Source of the DNA: Amphimedon queenslandica
Taxonomy: Eukaryota > Porifera > Demospongiae > Haplosclerida > Niphatidae
Assembly: GCF_000090795.2 (NCBI RefSeq)
Contig: NW_003546470.1
Location: 67,975-131,974 of the forward strand
Length of the DNA stretch: 64,000 nucleotides
Reading direction: 5' to 3'
The first letter of the stretch is position 1. Every line of letters begins with the position of its first letter. The notes beneath the pieces were generated by a model, which worked only from the letters and a program-made list of their open reading frames with translations, was not told the origin of the DNA and made no database searches. A program made the translations under genes and the position numbers. Shown piece by piece: positions 1 through 12,206 of this stretch.

Positions 1-665
1 ATTTCCTTAAAATTAATTAAAGAAGAATTTGCCACCCCTTCATAATTTTAGTGGGAGAGTTTAGCTAACGAGTAGGACATGGGAATGGTTTATGTGAATA
101 AAACAGGCACTCATGTACCATGAAAATGCACCGTGACCACCTGTATGTGGGCTGGATGTCACACTTACATGTGTATTATGGTATAGGCATTGTTAATCAG
201 ATCAATGGTGACCTTTATGTAGTCAAAGACTAACATGTGACAGCATGTATCACCTGGTGGTGCAAAGAATTTCCATACCTTTTGAAATGGTATCTTGACA
301 CATGAAGTTAGATGTAGGATACAACCCTATATGCACTGGTAGTCCTTTTGGTAGATTGTAGTTTTGGAGAAGATTGGGCAAACATTTTATCCTAGTTTAG
401 ATTTTATTGGTGCTGTATCTTCCTGGCAGCTCTGAATAGGCTCTTACTATAAATGTCGTGTCTATCTCTTTTGTTAATGATTATTTTGTGCGAATGGAAT
501 GCATAATATTTTAGAGTTCGGGTTTGTGGGTAGAAGTCATGTGTAGGGCAATTAGTGGGTGTCTTGGCTAAATATTATGGTTTGAATAGCTGATATCAAT
601 AGTATATAGTATCATGTTGATCGTATCATTTTCATGTATCAATAATTGTTTTGAATTGCTTCTAG
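1..665. other. non-coding 5' flank, probably GOSR2 intron
   Basis: I see no convincing exon here. The first recognisable GOSR2 exon starts at 666 in the middle of the protein, so this stretch is most likely intron sequence and the N-terminal exons lie before the window. Confidence 0.5.
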
Positions 666-2006
666 GCGTGTGGAGCAACTGAAAGCTGATCTAACAGGAC
701 TACAGAAGGCTTTTAATATCCACCAACGTCAAAGACAGGAAGCTGTAATGCTATTTTTAGACTGTGTTTCTATTAATAGAATATATTTACATGTACACAG
801 GAAGATGCAGTGCGGGCTAGGGAAGAGCTCCTGTCCAGAAGTAATGTACATGTTCCTCATCATCAGGTATGAAGCCCTTAAATGGTAGAGGGAATGCTGA
901 ATGACTTAATGTATACACACACAACATGTAGGCATGTAGCATATGTTGTTATGGTTAGATAGGTCAATTATAAACAAAGTTTCAGCATTCCTATCAATAA
1001 TGTAATGATATTGTAACTATATGCCATGAACACTTGTTTATTTAGTTATCTTAAAATATCAATTAAAGTCTTTCACCGACTATTAAAAAATTATTACTTC
1101 ATCGTATAAACTTTGGGGGAAACATTTGTGGGGTCTGTTAAATTTGTGCATGCATCATACTTGAGAAAGTTTGTGATTCATGAAATTAGAAGGCATGTAA
1201 AGAATCTCAATCAGAATTAGTATTTGTTATTCTATGTGCATTAAAAGCAGGTGGTCTTTATTATTATTTACTTACTTTGATTATATGGTCATTATGGTTT
1301 AGCTTTGTATTTTAAATTGGCATAATGGCAGAGAATGAGAGAAGGAAGGAGTGATGAGTTGTTTGGCAGTGTGTAGCTTAGGAGATGTCTGAACACCTGG
1401 TACTGTTTTAGTTGACCCAATTACTAAAGTATGAAGTATTTATAAGTAGTCCTGTGTATGGATATTCACTTGCAGTCTCAATATTTGTATTTGTACTTAA
1501 TTGTGTAGAATCGTGACACAGCAATACCACTCGATCCCACGCTTGAGCATCATACCCGCCTCCACGACGCAAACAGAGGTCTCGATGAACTACTCTCAAA
1601 TGCATCTAGCGTACTCGGTGGATTAAAGAATCAGCATGGTATTTTGAAGGTGCACAAAATATCATTTTCTGTTTGTGTGTGTGTATGAGTGTGTGTATGT
1701 GTACTGTATCACTACAACTGTCAGTCTTCCAAGCATTCTAAGTATTTGTGAGGTTAAGGTGTTTACTTGAAATGAGATTAAAAATAATGTATTTATAGGG
1801 TGCACAGCGTAAGATGTGGGATATTGCTAATACGCTTGGGTTGTCTGACACGATAATGAAGTTAATCGAAAGAAGAACAGCTCAAGTAATAATGATCATT
1901 TTTGTGTCTCTGTTACTCATTTTTTGTTTAGGATCGATACATCTTTTGGGGAGGAGTTATAATAACGCTTTTTATCATGTATATTGTTCTTCGTTATTTT
2001 TTGTAA
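666..2006 (+). CDS. GOSR2: GOSR2/membrin Golgi Qb-SNARE, 3' part
   Basis: This is the C-terminal half of a Golgi SNARE of the membrin/GOSR2 family, which acts in ER-to-Golgi and intra-Golgi vesicle fusion. Exons read 666-744, 801-866, 1509-1649, 1799-1885 and 1932-2006, all joined in frame with GT-AG introns. The translation gives the coiled segment RVEQLKADLTGLQKAFNIHQ, then the SNARE motif with DIANTLGLSDTIMKLIERR just before the membrane, and a single C-terminal anchor (YIFWGGVIITLFIMYIVLRY) one residue before the TAA. This matches the vertebrate order, in which DIANxLGLSxxxMRLIEKR precedes the anchor. The N-terminal exons lie upstream of the window, so the gene is partial. It is followed by a Wnt gene in the same orientation. 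Confidence 0.93.
1672..1702. repeat. (GT)n microsatellite
   Basis: A TG/GTGT-rich simple repeat with a few interruptions lies inside the GOSR2 intron between 1650 and 1798. Confidence 0.7.
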
Positions 2007-2512
2007 TATAATATATTTATTGCTCATTTGGCTTCAAGGTTGCCATTTGAGATACTATTAAATGAAATTTTATATAGATCAAATTGTATTACGTGGCCTA
2101 AAGTTTGTGTGTCTTGCTCAGCCACGCAACCACAATTCATTAGTTGCTTGTTTGGATTTTCCTGTGAGATCGATGCATATCTACAATTATTCAATTAGTT
2201 TAATATATTGGTGTAAAATTAGTTGGCATCTGGATTTAGTATATAGTTGGTGTGCCATTGCGTATCATTGATTTGATATACCACATAGATCTGTAGCATA
2301 GTATATATAGATGTACTAATTTATATTGCATCCTTTGCATAATGTATGCATTTCATTAGCTTCTGTTAAGTATTTAAGCATGTGCAGCTTGACTTCCTTA
2401 TGCAACAATCAGCAAAATAAGAAAATGAAGATATTCTCAAGACACTACTGCAAGTGAGTCATAGGCTGTTTGTTTAAGCACATCAGTTCATGTTGCTAGT
2501 GTGTCTGGGTCC
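2007..2512. other. GOSR2-Wnt intergenic spacer
   Basis: This spacer is about 0.5 kb and AT-rich. The only coding hint is a short open stretch from ATG 2425 to a GTGAGT donor at about 2455. It could splice in frame (phase 2) to an acceptor at about 2499 and give the Wnt protein an alternative N-terminus. I see no other feature. Confidence 0.4.
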
Positions 2513-3909
2513 ATGTTTCTTTGTGGCAGATATCATGAATTCCTATTTTCATTCTTTAGTTATGTTTCAGTCCTCATCCTCTTCTACTGTATAATATTAT
2601 CACTAAACAAGACAGGATTTGGACTTGCAAATTCTTCAAACACAGCTACACCAGTATATTTGAACAACCAAACTTTCACTTGTCACAATTTGACCAATGC
2701 CAATCAGAGGATAATGTGCTTCACGACCCCTGGACTATTGAAAGCTATTGTTGATGCTGAACAACTTGCAAGGAAAGAATGTAGCAATCAATTAGAATAC
2801 GAGAGATGGAACTGCTCTGGATTTGCTGTCATTACACCAAGCAATGTCACCAAATACGGTATGTCGAGTGTAAAGTGCTAATAATGTTGAACTGAGCTGG
2901 CATATTTTGTAGTAGTAATTAGCATTAGTCTTAGCTATGAATTGTATTTCATTATTGTAGCTACTGCAGAGACTGCTGTTATTCATTCTCTCATGTCAGC
3001 AGCTCTGGCACATGTTGTGACAAGAGACTGCAGGTTTAATGGCATGCAATGTGAATGTGGAAAGAATACAACTATAAGCAGTGCTGGGAATCAAGTCATG
3101 TATGGCTGCTCAAGCAACTGGGAATTCGGCATGGAAATGTCCGCTAAGTTCATGGATGGCAAAGAGAAGCATGGTGTCGTTATTGGTGACAGGCAGCTCA
3201 TTAATCTTCAAAATAATCAAGTTGGAAGAACGGTAAGCTATTGTGACTTTTTTAAACGAATCCTAATTGTTTGTTTGATAATTAAAACCTCACATGGTAA
3301 ATTGAGTCAGGTCAACTACATTTAGCATATACCATAGTTTCATTATTATAGTGCCTACAAGTTACATGCATAACACAAATATTTGACTAATTTGTAACCG
3401 GATTTCACTAGAATATTTTTAATTATTATCATTATTATTAAATCTTGTAGGTATTTCTTGATGTCAATCACAAAAAAGAACCGACCTGTAAATGTGTTGG
3501 TGTTTCTGCATCATGTTCAGCAAAGACATGCCAAAGAGGACTTGAGGCATTTTCTGTAGTCGCTGCTTCAATAAAAGACAAATATAAAAAATCGTGTAAA
3601 GTCTCTGTCAAGGCCTCAGCTCTACAGCCTCATCAATGTAATTCATCTTCAATCAGTAATACGACACTTGTTCACACTCTATCGTCACCTGATTATTGTC
3701 ATAAAGACATTTCAAAAGGATCTTTTGGAGTCCAAGGACGGCTATGCGATCCTGCAGTAGCTAGTAAAAGTTGTGAAACGATATGCTGTGGTAGAGGACA
3801 TATAGAGTTTACCAAAGATGTGGAAGGAAAATGCTGCAAGCAGGTTGGGTGCTGTGGAGTACAGTGCAATGACTGTAAACGTACTCTTACATTCTATGCA
3901 TGTCGGTAA
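2513..3909 (+). CDS. Wnt family secreted ligand
   Basis: A Wnt signalling ligand, secreted and expected to be lipid-modified, that would act on Frizzled receptors. Three exons (2513-2858, 2961-3232, 3451-3909) join in frame to 358 residues, a normal Wnt length. The start opens with a hydrophobic signal-like stretch; a short extra upstream exon at 2425 is possible. Diagnostic features are ERWNCS, the TAETAVIHSLMSAALAHVVT helix, GCSSNWEFGM, the NLQNNQVGRT segment, and CKCVGVSASCSAKTC, which is the hairpin that carries the acylated serine in Wnts. The C-terminus is cysteine-rich and ends near FYACR. The position usually held by HG in CHGxSGSC is VG here. Class assignment within Wnt needs phylogeny. 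Confidence 0.95.
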
Positions 3910-4456
3910 TAAATGTTGTATATTTTTTAAATATTTTTATACTTATTATTCTATATAAAATTTTTATAAAATCATTGTAAGTAAATTTGTTTAAACATAA
4001 TATTTATTTATATGCATAAAAATACATTTCAAAGAATCTTTTTATGTTTTCATCATTAATGTTTTTATTATAATGCGCCGTCAACACGTCACGTAGGTGA
4101 TCTAGTTAATTCATATAATTCTAAATAATGCCCACAAGCCACACCCTGCATCTTCTGGAGGTGATTAGGTGAAGTTGTGATTCTGAACACGAAGCTTTAG
4201 AAGCCCATTCTCCCTCTGCTACACCCCTCTTTCCCTCTTCTCATCTTAGACCTTTCTTTGTCAGTCATTAAAAGTCAGATAAACGTTAGTTGTACGCTTG
4301 TAGTATGCATGGGCATTAGTTACACTCACTTTATTTACACATTCGCACTCGTTATGTCCTCTGGCATGATTCTGCTTTGGACAGCCTTTAATCCTACATT
4401 ATATACTGTGTGCCATGTGTGTGTGTTATTTTTGTAGATTGCCGAAAGACGGAGTT
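3910..4456. other. Wnt-CNPPD1 intergenic spacer
   Basis: The first 150 bases are very AT-rich, consistent with the Wnt 3' end. The pyrimidine-rich part at 4190-4260 may belong to the CNPPD1 promoter or 5' UTR. No coding signal is seen apart from an in-frame extension of the next gene back to ATG 4415. Confidence 0.4.
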
Positions 4457-7144
4457 ATGAAAGGAGAGACGCTTGTTGAGTCAAGACTCTGGGAGAGGAT
4501 TCGTCCTAAACTTTATTTACCTGATGACGCAGACGAATACACAACATCTTCACGGAGCTTAGCCAGTATGTGTGATAACTATTTCGACATCAGTCATAGA
4601 GTACATTATTGTGTCTGTGTATTGTAATAGAATAATATGCTCAATTACACCTAAACTTGTACTCATGGCGACGCTTGAGTAGGGGGATAGTGTGAAACAG
4701 CCTTTATTGGAATTTATGCATTATCTAATTTTATGCTTGAATTACATAGCCAGCAAATTACTATTACGATATATGTACATGTACGTTGAGACGTAAGACT
4801 TAGTTTGACTTTGTTTTTTTTGTTTTCAATGTATTGCATTGCATCATGTTCCATGTTGACTATACAGTCATTAGAGGTCACTTTGTATGGGGTTTGTAGT
4901 TTGTACTAAAATGCTTTCTTTTAGAAGCACACTTTTAAGTGTACATATAGTTTGTGAGGTTTGGCATGTTTTCTGCCATACTACTACACGTATAGTCACT
5001 AGTGTGATGAAGTTAATGATGAATCATACTGCTTGGTACTATTCTAACTGTTATTATTAATCCTACAGATTTATCACAAAGTGCTTTCATAAAGTCATGT
5101 TCAAAGAGAGAGAAACCTTTGAAAATGGGTTACATGGTTGACGTGTGCAGGTATTTTTTATGTTATGATTACGTTTTTTTATATGTCATCATGATGCATA
5201 TTACAGGAATGGTTCTGTAACTCCTTGTGCTTTGATGCTCGGGTTGATTTATTTGCAACGCTTGTCAAAGTGTAATCGCGAATACTTGTCTCGTGTCCCT
5301 TCCACTGATTTGTTCTTGACATTAATGGTTTGTGTATATATTTTTGCTGTTTTTGTTTCATAGTATTTATTTATCAGGTTGTAACATCAAAGTATTTACA
5401 GGATGAAGGTGAATTGGAAGCACTGGTTAACTCCGAATGGGCTGATATTGGTAAGTTTATGTACTTGTATGTGTATATGCATGAGGTGTCAGTTGTTAGA
5501 TATTTATAGTGGGCATGTTTTGTGTTGCCTAACTGTCCTGGAGGCCTTAATCGAGTTTTTGTTTATTCTATTTATTTTTGTATGGGAAGACCTGTTTTGT
5601 TTGCTAATGACTCATTATGGCAGGAATGGGAACAAAAATATAAATTTTGGCCTGACATCATGTAATATGACACACGGTTATAGTCAGCTGGAGTTCTCTG
5701 ATATAAGCTAGGTCACTGATTGAATTAGTGACTGTGGCAAGCTATAGCAGTAGCTGCACGTGATTGCACTCAGAATTGCTTTATCCACACTATGTAGTCA
5801 ATAATTAAAATTTTTTTGTGGGCAGGCACACTTGTTGTGTCTATTATTGACTGTGACAATAATGATACTTTAATGCATGCTAATTGCAAGTCACATTAGT
5901 GTGTTCATTCCACAATAGGGTGTTGTCTCTACTATGTACATACTCAACTAATGCATAATCGTTAAGTTTATTATTGTTATCACTTGTAGGTAAGCGTTCA
6001 AAATCAAGGGTTGATTCATTGGAGCATGATTTCCTTCAAGCAATTGTGAGTTGTTATAATTAGCAGAGCTATGCATTCAGTTTTGGTATTCATATGTCAT
6101 ACGTGTACATGTATATGTAGTAATTTTTCTCACAGCTGCAATGATGCTAGGATTGCATCAGTAGTAGAAATTTTTCATGTTTGTTTGTCCACGTTTCAGT
6201 TTATTCTAAAAGACCCAATCACATAATGAAAGTTCACATTATTGGAGGATGAAATTGATAAATTATGCAAAGCACATCCTAATTAGCTCCACGTTATGCC
6301 TATGTTGTGATACTGAATAGCTGCAATAAGGATGTGTGAACTTAATGATATTTCAAACTTGTGATTCTGTTTGCCCATTTGCTCTTCTACGTTTTTGTGT
6401 AAGGAAGTACAATTGATAAAGCTGTCATCATGTAGGATTGGAAACTCTTCGTGTCACAGAAAGAGTACAGGGACTTTGTGATGTCTGTGGAAGCAGAGTA
6501 AGGAAACGAACATGTATGTACACATAGATGAATTAATGTTTGCTTAGGATATCATGCACTGAAGCACAGTCACGTGGGTGGTGGTCTTATACAGATTTAG
6601 CTTCACTTTGGAATGCTTCAGACACTAAAGGAATACTATCAACCATTATCAAACAGTGCACTAAAGTGAGTCACCTTTCTGAATGTCATTAGTACTCATT
6701 TACTGCTTCTCATTTCAGACAATGGGGACAAGTTTAGCCATCTATTTGGTTGCTGTTACTGCTCTGCTTTCTTCTTGCCCCTCGTGGAATGAAGCATGTA
6801 GTAACAACACTCCTAATAAGACAGTTGGTCTTGATAGTGGGTCTGATGTATCTCTAATTGATGACCACTCTGCATCCCATTCCCATTGGGTCTGTCCTCC
6901 TGTTGTTAATGTGACAGATCCTGCTGTGCTGGACTTGGGATTAATGAGCAGTGAAGAAAGAGTAAAATCCCTTGTTGATTTATGCTGTTTTGGGGAACAG
7001 AATCAAAGTGTCATGACTAATCGTGTTATTCCATCCTTTTACACATCGGTTATTAACAGTACTGCTAAACCAGGTAACTTGATTATTGGGAATTTTGATG
7101 GAGGAGGAAAGCCTGGTTTTGTGTTTAAACATTGTCATCATTGA
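4457..7144 (+). CDS. CNPPD1: CNPPD1-like cyclin-fold membrane protein
   Basis: This resembles CNPPD1 (cyclin Pas1/PHO80 domain-containing protein 1), a poorly understood metazoan protein with a cyclin-like fold and a membrane segment. Eight exons (4457-4565, 5069-5150, 5207-5327, 5378-5450, 5990-6045, 6436-6497, 6548-6665, 6719-7144) join in frame to 348 residues. Recognisable blocks, in order, are RIRPKLYLPDD; PCALMLGLIYLQRL...STDLFL; VVTSKYLQDEGE...NSEWADIGG; LEHDFLQAIDWKLFVSQKEY; WWSYTDLASLW; and a hydrophobic helix (LAIYLVAVTALLSS). The last ~20 residues and the stop fall in sequence shared with 19.86 kb, so the true C-terminus could instead use a CAG/GTAACT donor at 7073-7074. ATG 4415 is an alternative in-frame start. 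It is shorter than the human protein, mainly at the tail. Confidence 0.9.
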
Positions 7145-9835
7145 TTTATTTTAAAAAGTTATTTTGATATTGAGAAAATATTGTTAGTCAATATGCTGCA
7201 TCGTCAGTTGTACATGTACTCATTTGTACTTGGTGAGTAGGAAATGTGTGGTACATTGTATAGTAGTTGCACACCCACATCTTACCACACAAAATTGTAG
7301 TAGGGATACATACACACACGATTATTGAGAGAAACAGAAGAGGCTACGAGTGTAATAGGATCATACATATAATTACGGTTTTGCTGTTATTGTATTAGAT
7401 GTCTGACAAACAAAAGAAAGTATCACCTGAGGGCAGAGAGACTCACCCTCACTACTGCTTCAGTTTGAGTAACCTTTAATTCGATTGAGTAATGACAATC
7501 ATCAAAGTCTGTCGAATGTCTTTGTGCTTGCTTACAGATACATGTGTGATAAATTCTAATGATTCCTTTGTTGTGGGGGGTGAAGAAGCCAGAGACAAAT
7601 TCATTGAATTAGCCCCACACCTTATAAGATGAATAATTATGTCACACGCCCGACTATCGATCATACTTTATTCTAAAAAGAATAGTCTCACACGATGGAT
7701 GTACTTTAGTTAGCAGGTGATGGTTATTAGTTTGCAATAATTTATGACGGACATGGTAAGTCATAAAGAATGATAATATTTGTGTAAACGTGATGAAATT
7801 GTGTATTCAATCGTTGGGGTGTGGTGGTAGATTTATATTGGGTAATAAAACAAACTTTTCTTAAGAAATTTCAATTTTATGGCTGTTGTTTATAGTAAAC
7901 ACAGCAAAAATTGATTATTACCAATATCATTATTGTATAGAAAATATTATAAAACTAAAATAGATTTAAAATCTATGACATCACAATCTGTTATATCAAT
8001 TTTCAAACACGAATTTAAAAACATGATTACAGAACAACTAATGTAATTAGTAGTTTTAAAATAATGAATAATAATACACAACTTTAAGAATCAGCCACTG
8101 TAAGGTAGTCATCATCAATTTCACTTGCAATGATAAAAGTCTCATTTCATTCCTCTTTGATTCAGGTATCTGATCGAGTTCGGCTTTATTCAAAGTATCA
8201 GAAGAATTAATTTGATGTACCTATTATTACTGGTACTCTTTTCAAACAAAAGAAGTTGACGACAAACCATTCTCACAATGTTTTGGTGAATATTGATCAG
8301 CCTTAATAGTGACAAAAACACTTGTTTGCTATTTAATAAGATAATTAAATGAACATGAATTGTTTACAAACTTGAAATGAAAATGGATGTAGAAGGTTTG
8401 AGGCTCTTAATGACAAACTGCCAATTATTTCAGAATTAGCTTTTTTGCTGCCCTCATCTGTACATACACAAGTAATAATGAAAGATACCCATCAGCATTA
8501 TTAACTGTTTTTAGAGAGAGGTATATAAAGTACAAATATAATGACCAGTCATGATGTAAGCAATAAAGAGAAGCTCTTTCCTAAAGAAAAGAACACTACC
8601 AAGCCATGCTATTCCAATCACAGAAGTTAGAGACAGAGCATTTTATCCAATACCTAAATAATAGTAATAAATTCTTTATGCTGTTGTCCCCCACCTAAGA
8701 TGTGACCACAAACCGATTACATAAACAGATGTCATATCAATGTACAGTATAAACTAATCACATTTTCCAACTGAAAGACATCCAAATTACATCAAAACAA
8801 AACACATAATGCACACAAAACAGTATACCCTAATTCATGCATGGCAAAACAGAATTCAAAGAAAGCAATCGTTGCATGGAGTACACAAGCCAATAATAAT
8901 ACTGGATACTAGACAAGGTTTGATTAGGTAAAATACAAGAATCAGACCTGGGGTCAATTGTAAAACCTCAATTACAATTACTCATTCCAAATTTCAAATA
9001 CACTTCTTTTGTAAGAATAGACTCAATTAGATTACAATTATGCCATGTTGAAGTAGTTTCAAATAAAAATACTACTTCGATATGTTTCTACATCATAGAA
9101 GCTATTGTCACTAGTGAGCTAAACAGCACACATATCATGAGCTCATAAGCAAGCACTATAGTTCACATTCATGAAATGAAGTACTTTGTTTTCAATTCTT
9201 TGAACTCCAAACAAAAAAGTCAGTTGTACTATAAACAAGCTGATAGCTACACAGCATTATGTGTACATAGTTCCAGATGCTCCAGAGTTTTCTGTAATGA
9301 TAGCATAAATATCAATAAAATAATTATGCTTCTTAATTATCTCATACAGAAATAACACAATATCATAAGTAACATAGATAGTTACAAACACTTGTTCAAT
9401 AGTTGTCAAAATAACCAAATTACATGTACGCCACATTTAAAAATTCAGCTTAGAATTTATTCCAATTTATATTATGTTTTTAGTCACTTAATTGGTCTAT
9501 TATATTAATGTGCAGATGTTTTTGGCTGGAAATAATATTGGTGATTGCTCTATGTGTTTGTAACCTATGGACATTACATTAGGCTATTCCAATAAAAATT
9601 GTGTTTTCACATTTCCTGCCCGTATTTGGTGCTGTGTTACTATTAATAATTATTGTGGTTTTGGATTCACAATTTATACAGTGTTAATCAATAATACATC
9701 ATATTAATTATTACACTACCTGCTCAAGAAAAAAGAAACTAAACATTCAATTGCAATGGCCTTATCCAATAACTGTTACTTACTGATGCTGATGAGTCTT
9801 GACTTTGGCTTCTACCGGTATTTGTTCATGATTGT
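7090..9835. repeat. segmental duplication, copy A (decayed)
   Basis: This segment is a direct, same-orientation copy of 19860-24150. Matching landmarks include the stretch beginning AACATTGTCATCATTGATTT (7126 against 19893), the AATCAGxCACTGTAAGGTAG block (8091 against 20941), TTTTCAATTCTTTGAACTCC (9189 against 23420) and CAATTGCAATGGCC (9749 against 24068). Copy A lacks about 1 kb present in copy B (22.36-23.40 kb) and lacks the two inverted-repeat insertions of copy B. Confidence 0.85.
8087..9830 (-). pseudogene. adhesion GPCR 3'-half pseudogene (copy A)
   Basis: This is the duplicated, decayed counterpart of the adhesion GPCR at 20.9-28.0 kb. The C-terminal exon (about 8090-8240), the TM6-TM7 exon (about 8510-8670), part of the TM2 exon (9180-9300) and the edge of the GPS exon (about 9780) can be aligned by eye to copy B. 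Several small deletions (for example near 8150 and 8540) break the reading frame, and the exons for TM3 to TM5 are deleted, so no receptor could be made. Orientation and exon order match copy B. Confidence 0.75.
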
Positions 9836-11097
9836 GTTAAAGTCTTGCTTTGCCCTACCTACATGAACAGCAGGAAGAACATTCTTGCTCAGGTGTCCAG
9901 CAACATCACAACATGTCATACAAGATGATTTATTGGCGAGAGTAAGATTTTGTCTGTGGAAAGTAATTAGAGAATTTTATATGAACCACTGCCACATGCC
10001 ATTGAGTATACTTGGATAGAAATAAAATGGCAGATTTTATATTGGCCAATTAATCACCAATTATGACTAAAAATATAAATGAATGAATTCTAAGCTAATT
10101 TTTAAAATATGGCCTACATGTAATTAATAGCTCCAGGGCTGGCCTGGCAAGACTGTTTGTGAACAAAAACTACATAGCATAAACCCAATAAAAATAATTG
10201 ATGGAAATTACATTATTTGGATAAGTCACATGATTCATAGCATCTTACACAGACCATGCACTTGCTGAGCTTGTTACTTGTATCATGGTATCACCGTATC
10301 AGACCCTTGAGACCCCAGCTTCACTGGCCGCTGTCCACCAAAATGAAAGCACAATAGACTATAAAATAGATCTATAAAACATAAATAATATCAAGATGTA
10401 CTTAAAGAGTCAGTTGAAAATTTGAAATCACTTCAGGATTAGCATTTAGCAGGATATTTAGATCGAGAATAACCTCTTGAATCATGTACACATAATATCA
10501 GAAATATTGCCCAAAATGAATGAATCAAGTCTGATTCTCTACTACTACAGTTCTTGTGGCCTGCAAATTTTTGATGATTGTAGTCAATACTGACTGATTC
10601 AGTGATTGCCCAAAAATCAAAATGCATGATTCAATCATCCAGAACTGATTTCAGCATCAATCCTGATCCAGATTCCAACTAAATTGGCTGAGTAGAATGT
10701 CCAGGCATAGCAAGTCCTTTTTACCTGACCAAGTAAGTCCAATAGTCCATGGGTCTGGCTTGCGAGACTAGATCTATCCATAATTTCATTAATTTGGGTC
10801 CGTTTCTAGTATTCATCTATGTTTGGGTGAATCAGTGATCCGCCATTGTTGAATGTGTTAGAAGATTAATCATGAAAAGTGTAGCAGTATGAGAGACTCA
10901 GTGTTGTGTGTTTGATCAGTGTGCCAAGCAATTTTTATTTCTTGGGCCATGGATCCATGTTTGGGCACAGCCAATGATGACTGAGGTATGAATTTTATTG
11001 AGTAATAATTATTAGATTACTAAAACTAGTCTATTTCTACCTAGTTGTACTTGACCTTGATTTCAGGTTAATTTGCATAAATAACTTACTTACTAAC
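9836..11097. other. no gene recognised
   Basis: AT-rich intergenic sequence. A short phrase around 10757 (TCTGGCTTGCGAGACTAGAT) recurs with changes near 27612, suggesting a small dispersed repeat. No coding signal is convincing. Confidence 0.4.
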
Positions 11098-11250
11098 AAG
11101 TATCCCGGGAGGTTGAATAAATATCCTGGGAGGTTGAATAAGTAGCCAGGGAGGTTGAATAAGTAGCCCAGGAGGTTGAATTAGTAGCCCAGGACATAGG
11201 GGTACTGGGGTAGGAACAGGGGGGGCAGGAGGGGCTTAAGCCCCCCCAAC

Positions 11251-11772
11251 CATAGGCGGCTGCAGGATTTCAGTGCAAGTAGGGCAAAGGTGTGGCTGAA
11301 AGTGGGAGTGGTCAAAAAGTAGGTGTGGCCATGACCACACCCACATGTCTTGCTCTTGAGTTTACAACATGGTTTAAGTCTCTAAAGACTTCTATTTTAG
11401 CACTTAGTGACAAAATTCAGTTGAAAAAGGCTCTGAACTTCTCAATGAAGAGTTACCCGGCCATTCTTTTGTTCAAGAGGAGAAAATTCAGTACCTAAAA
11501 GGCCTCTTTCAATACAGAGTATCAGTAGCTAGNNNNNNNNNNTGGCTTCCTGTGAATAAACCATGCAGTTAGCAGCTTATTCTCTACTAATTATCACTTT
11601 TTTTAGCAAAATAATGTAGTTTTTGTCATTAAAATTAGCTATAATGATGAATTAAACCATGTCATAATTACTAAATGACTATTAATTAACTGCTAATTAT
11701 GATGATGTCATCTTCCGGTTAAAAATTCTAGTAGGGCATTGCCCTCAATGCCTGCCCCTGCAGCCGCCTATG
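11251..11772. mobile_element. nested non-autonomous hAT-type element
   Basis: Perfect 16-bp terminal inverted repeats (CATAGGCGGCTGCAGG at 11251 and its complement ending at 11772) are flanked on both sides by CCCCCAAC, an 8-bp target-site duplication as expected for hAT transposition. There is no transposase. It contains an assembly gap at 11533-11542, so the true length is unknown. It sits inside the larger hAT relic and is therefore younger. Confidence 0.85.
11533..11542. other. assembly gap (10 N)
   Basis: Ten consecutive N characters mark an unresolved join inside the nested repeat element. Confidence 0.99.
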
Positions 11773-11960
11773 CCCCCAACTTTTATTGAAGGGGGGCTTA
11801 GCCCCTCCAACTTTAAGTGATATACATGTATTACTATTATCAACACTATAGACTTTAGTTTAGGTAATCCTTATATGTGTGCATATTGTGTGATGATTCA
11901 TTTCATAAAACAATTAATACAGTCTAGCTTAACTTCTAAGAACACACACTAGTTTTTTTC

Positions 11961-12206
11961 AGAAATACACAAGCTTTTAATTTTTATTTAACAACTCTGT
12001 TAACATTAGCTTCAGCTGAGCGTAGATTTTCAACATTAAGGAGATTAAAAAACTATTTGCACTCCACAATGTCACAAGAGCGTCTTAATCATGTAGTTAT
12101 TTTGCATACACATAAAGAATTTACAGACAATTTATACATTGAGGACATTGCAAAGGAATTTGTTACATTTAATGAGCATAGACGCCAATATTTTGGACAA
12201 TATTAA
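11961..12206 (+). pseudogene. hAT transposase C-terminal (hATC) fragment
   Basis: An open stretch ending in TAA at 12204-12206 encodes the hAT dimerisation domain: SAERRFSTLRRLKNYLHSTM, then QERLNHVVILH and a tail ending FGQY. This closely resembles the C-terminus of hAT transposases and ZMYM-like domesticated relatives. A TTTTTTCAG acceptor-like sequence precedes the open frame at about 11961. No upstream transposase exons are visible, so I treat it as a remnant. Confidence 0.8.
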
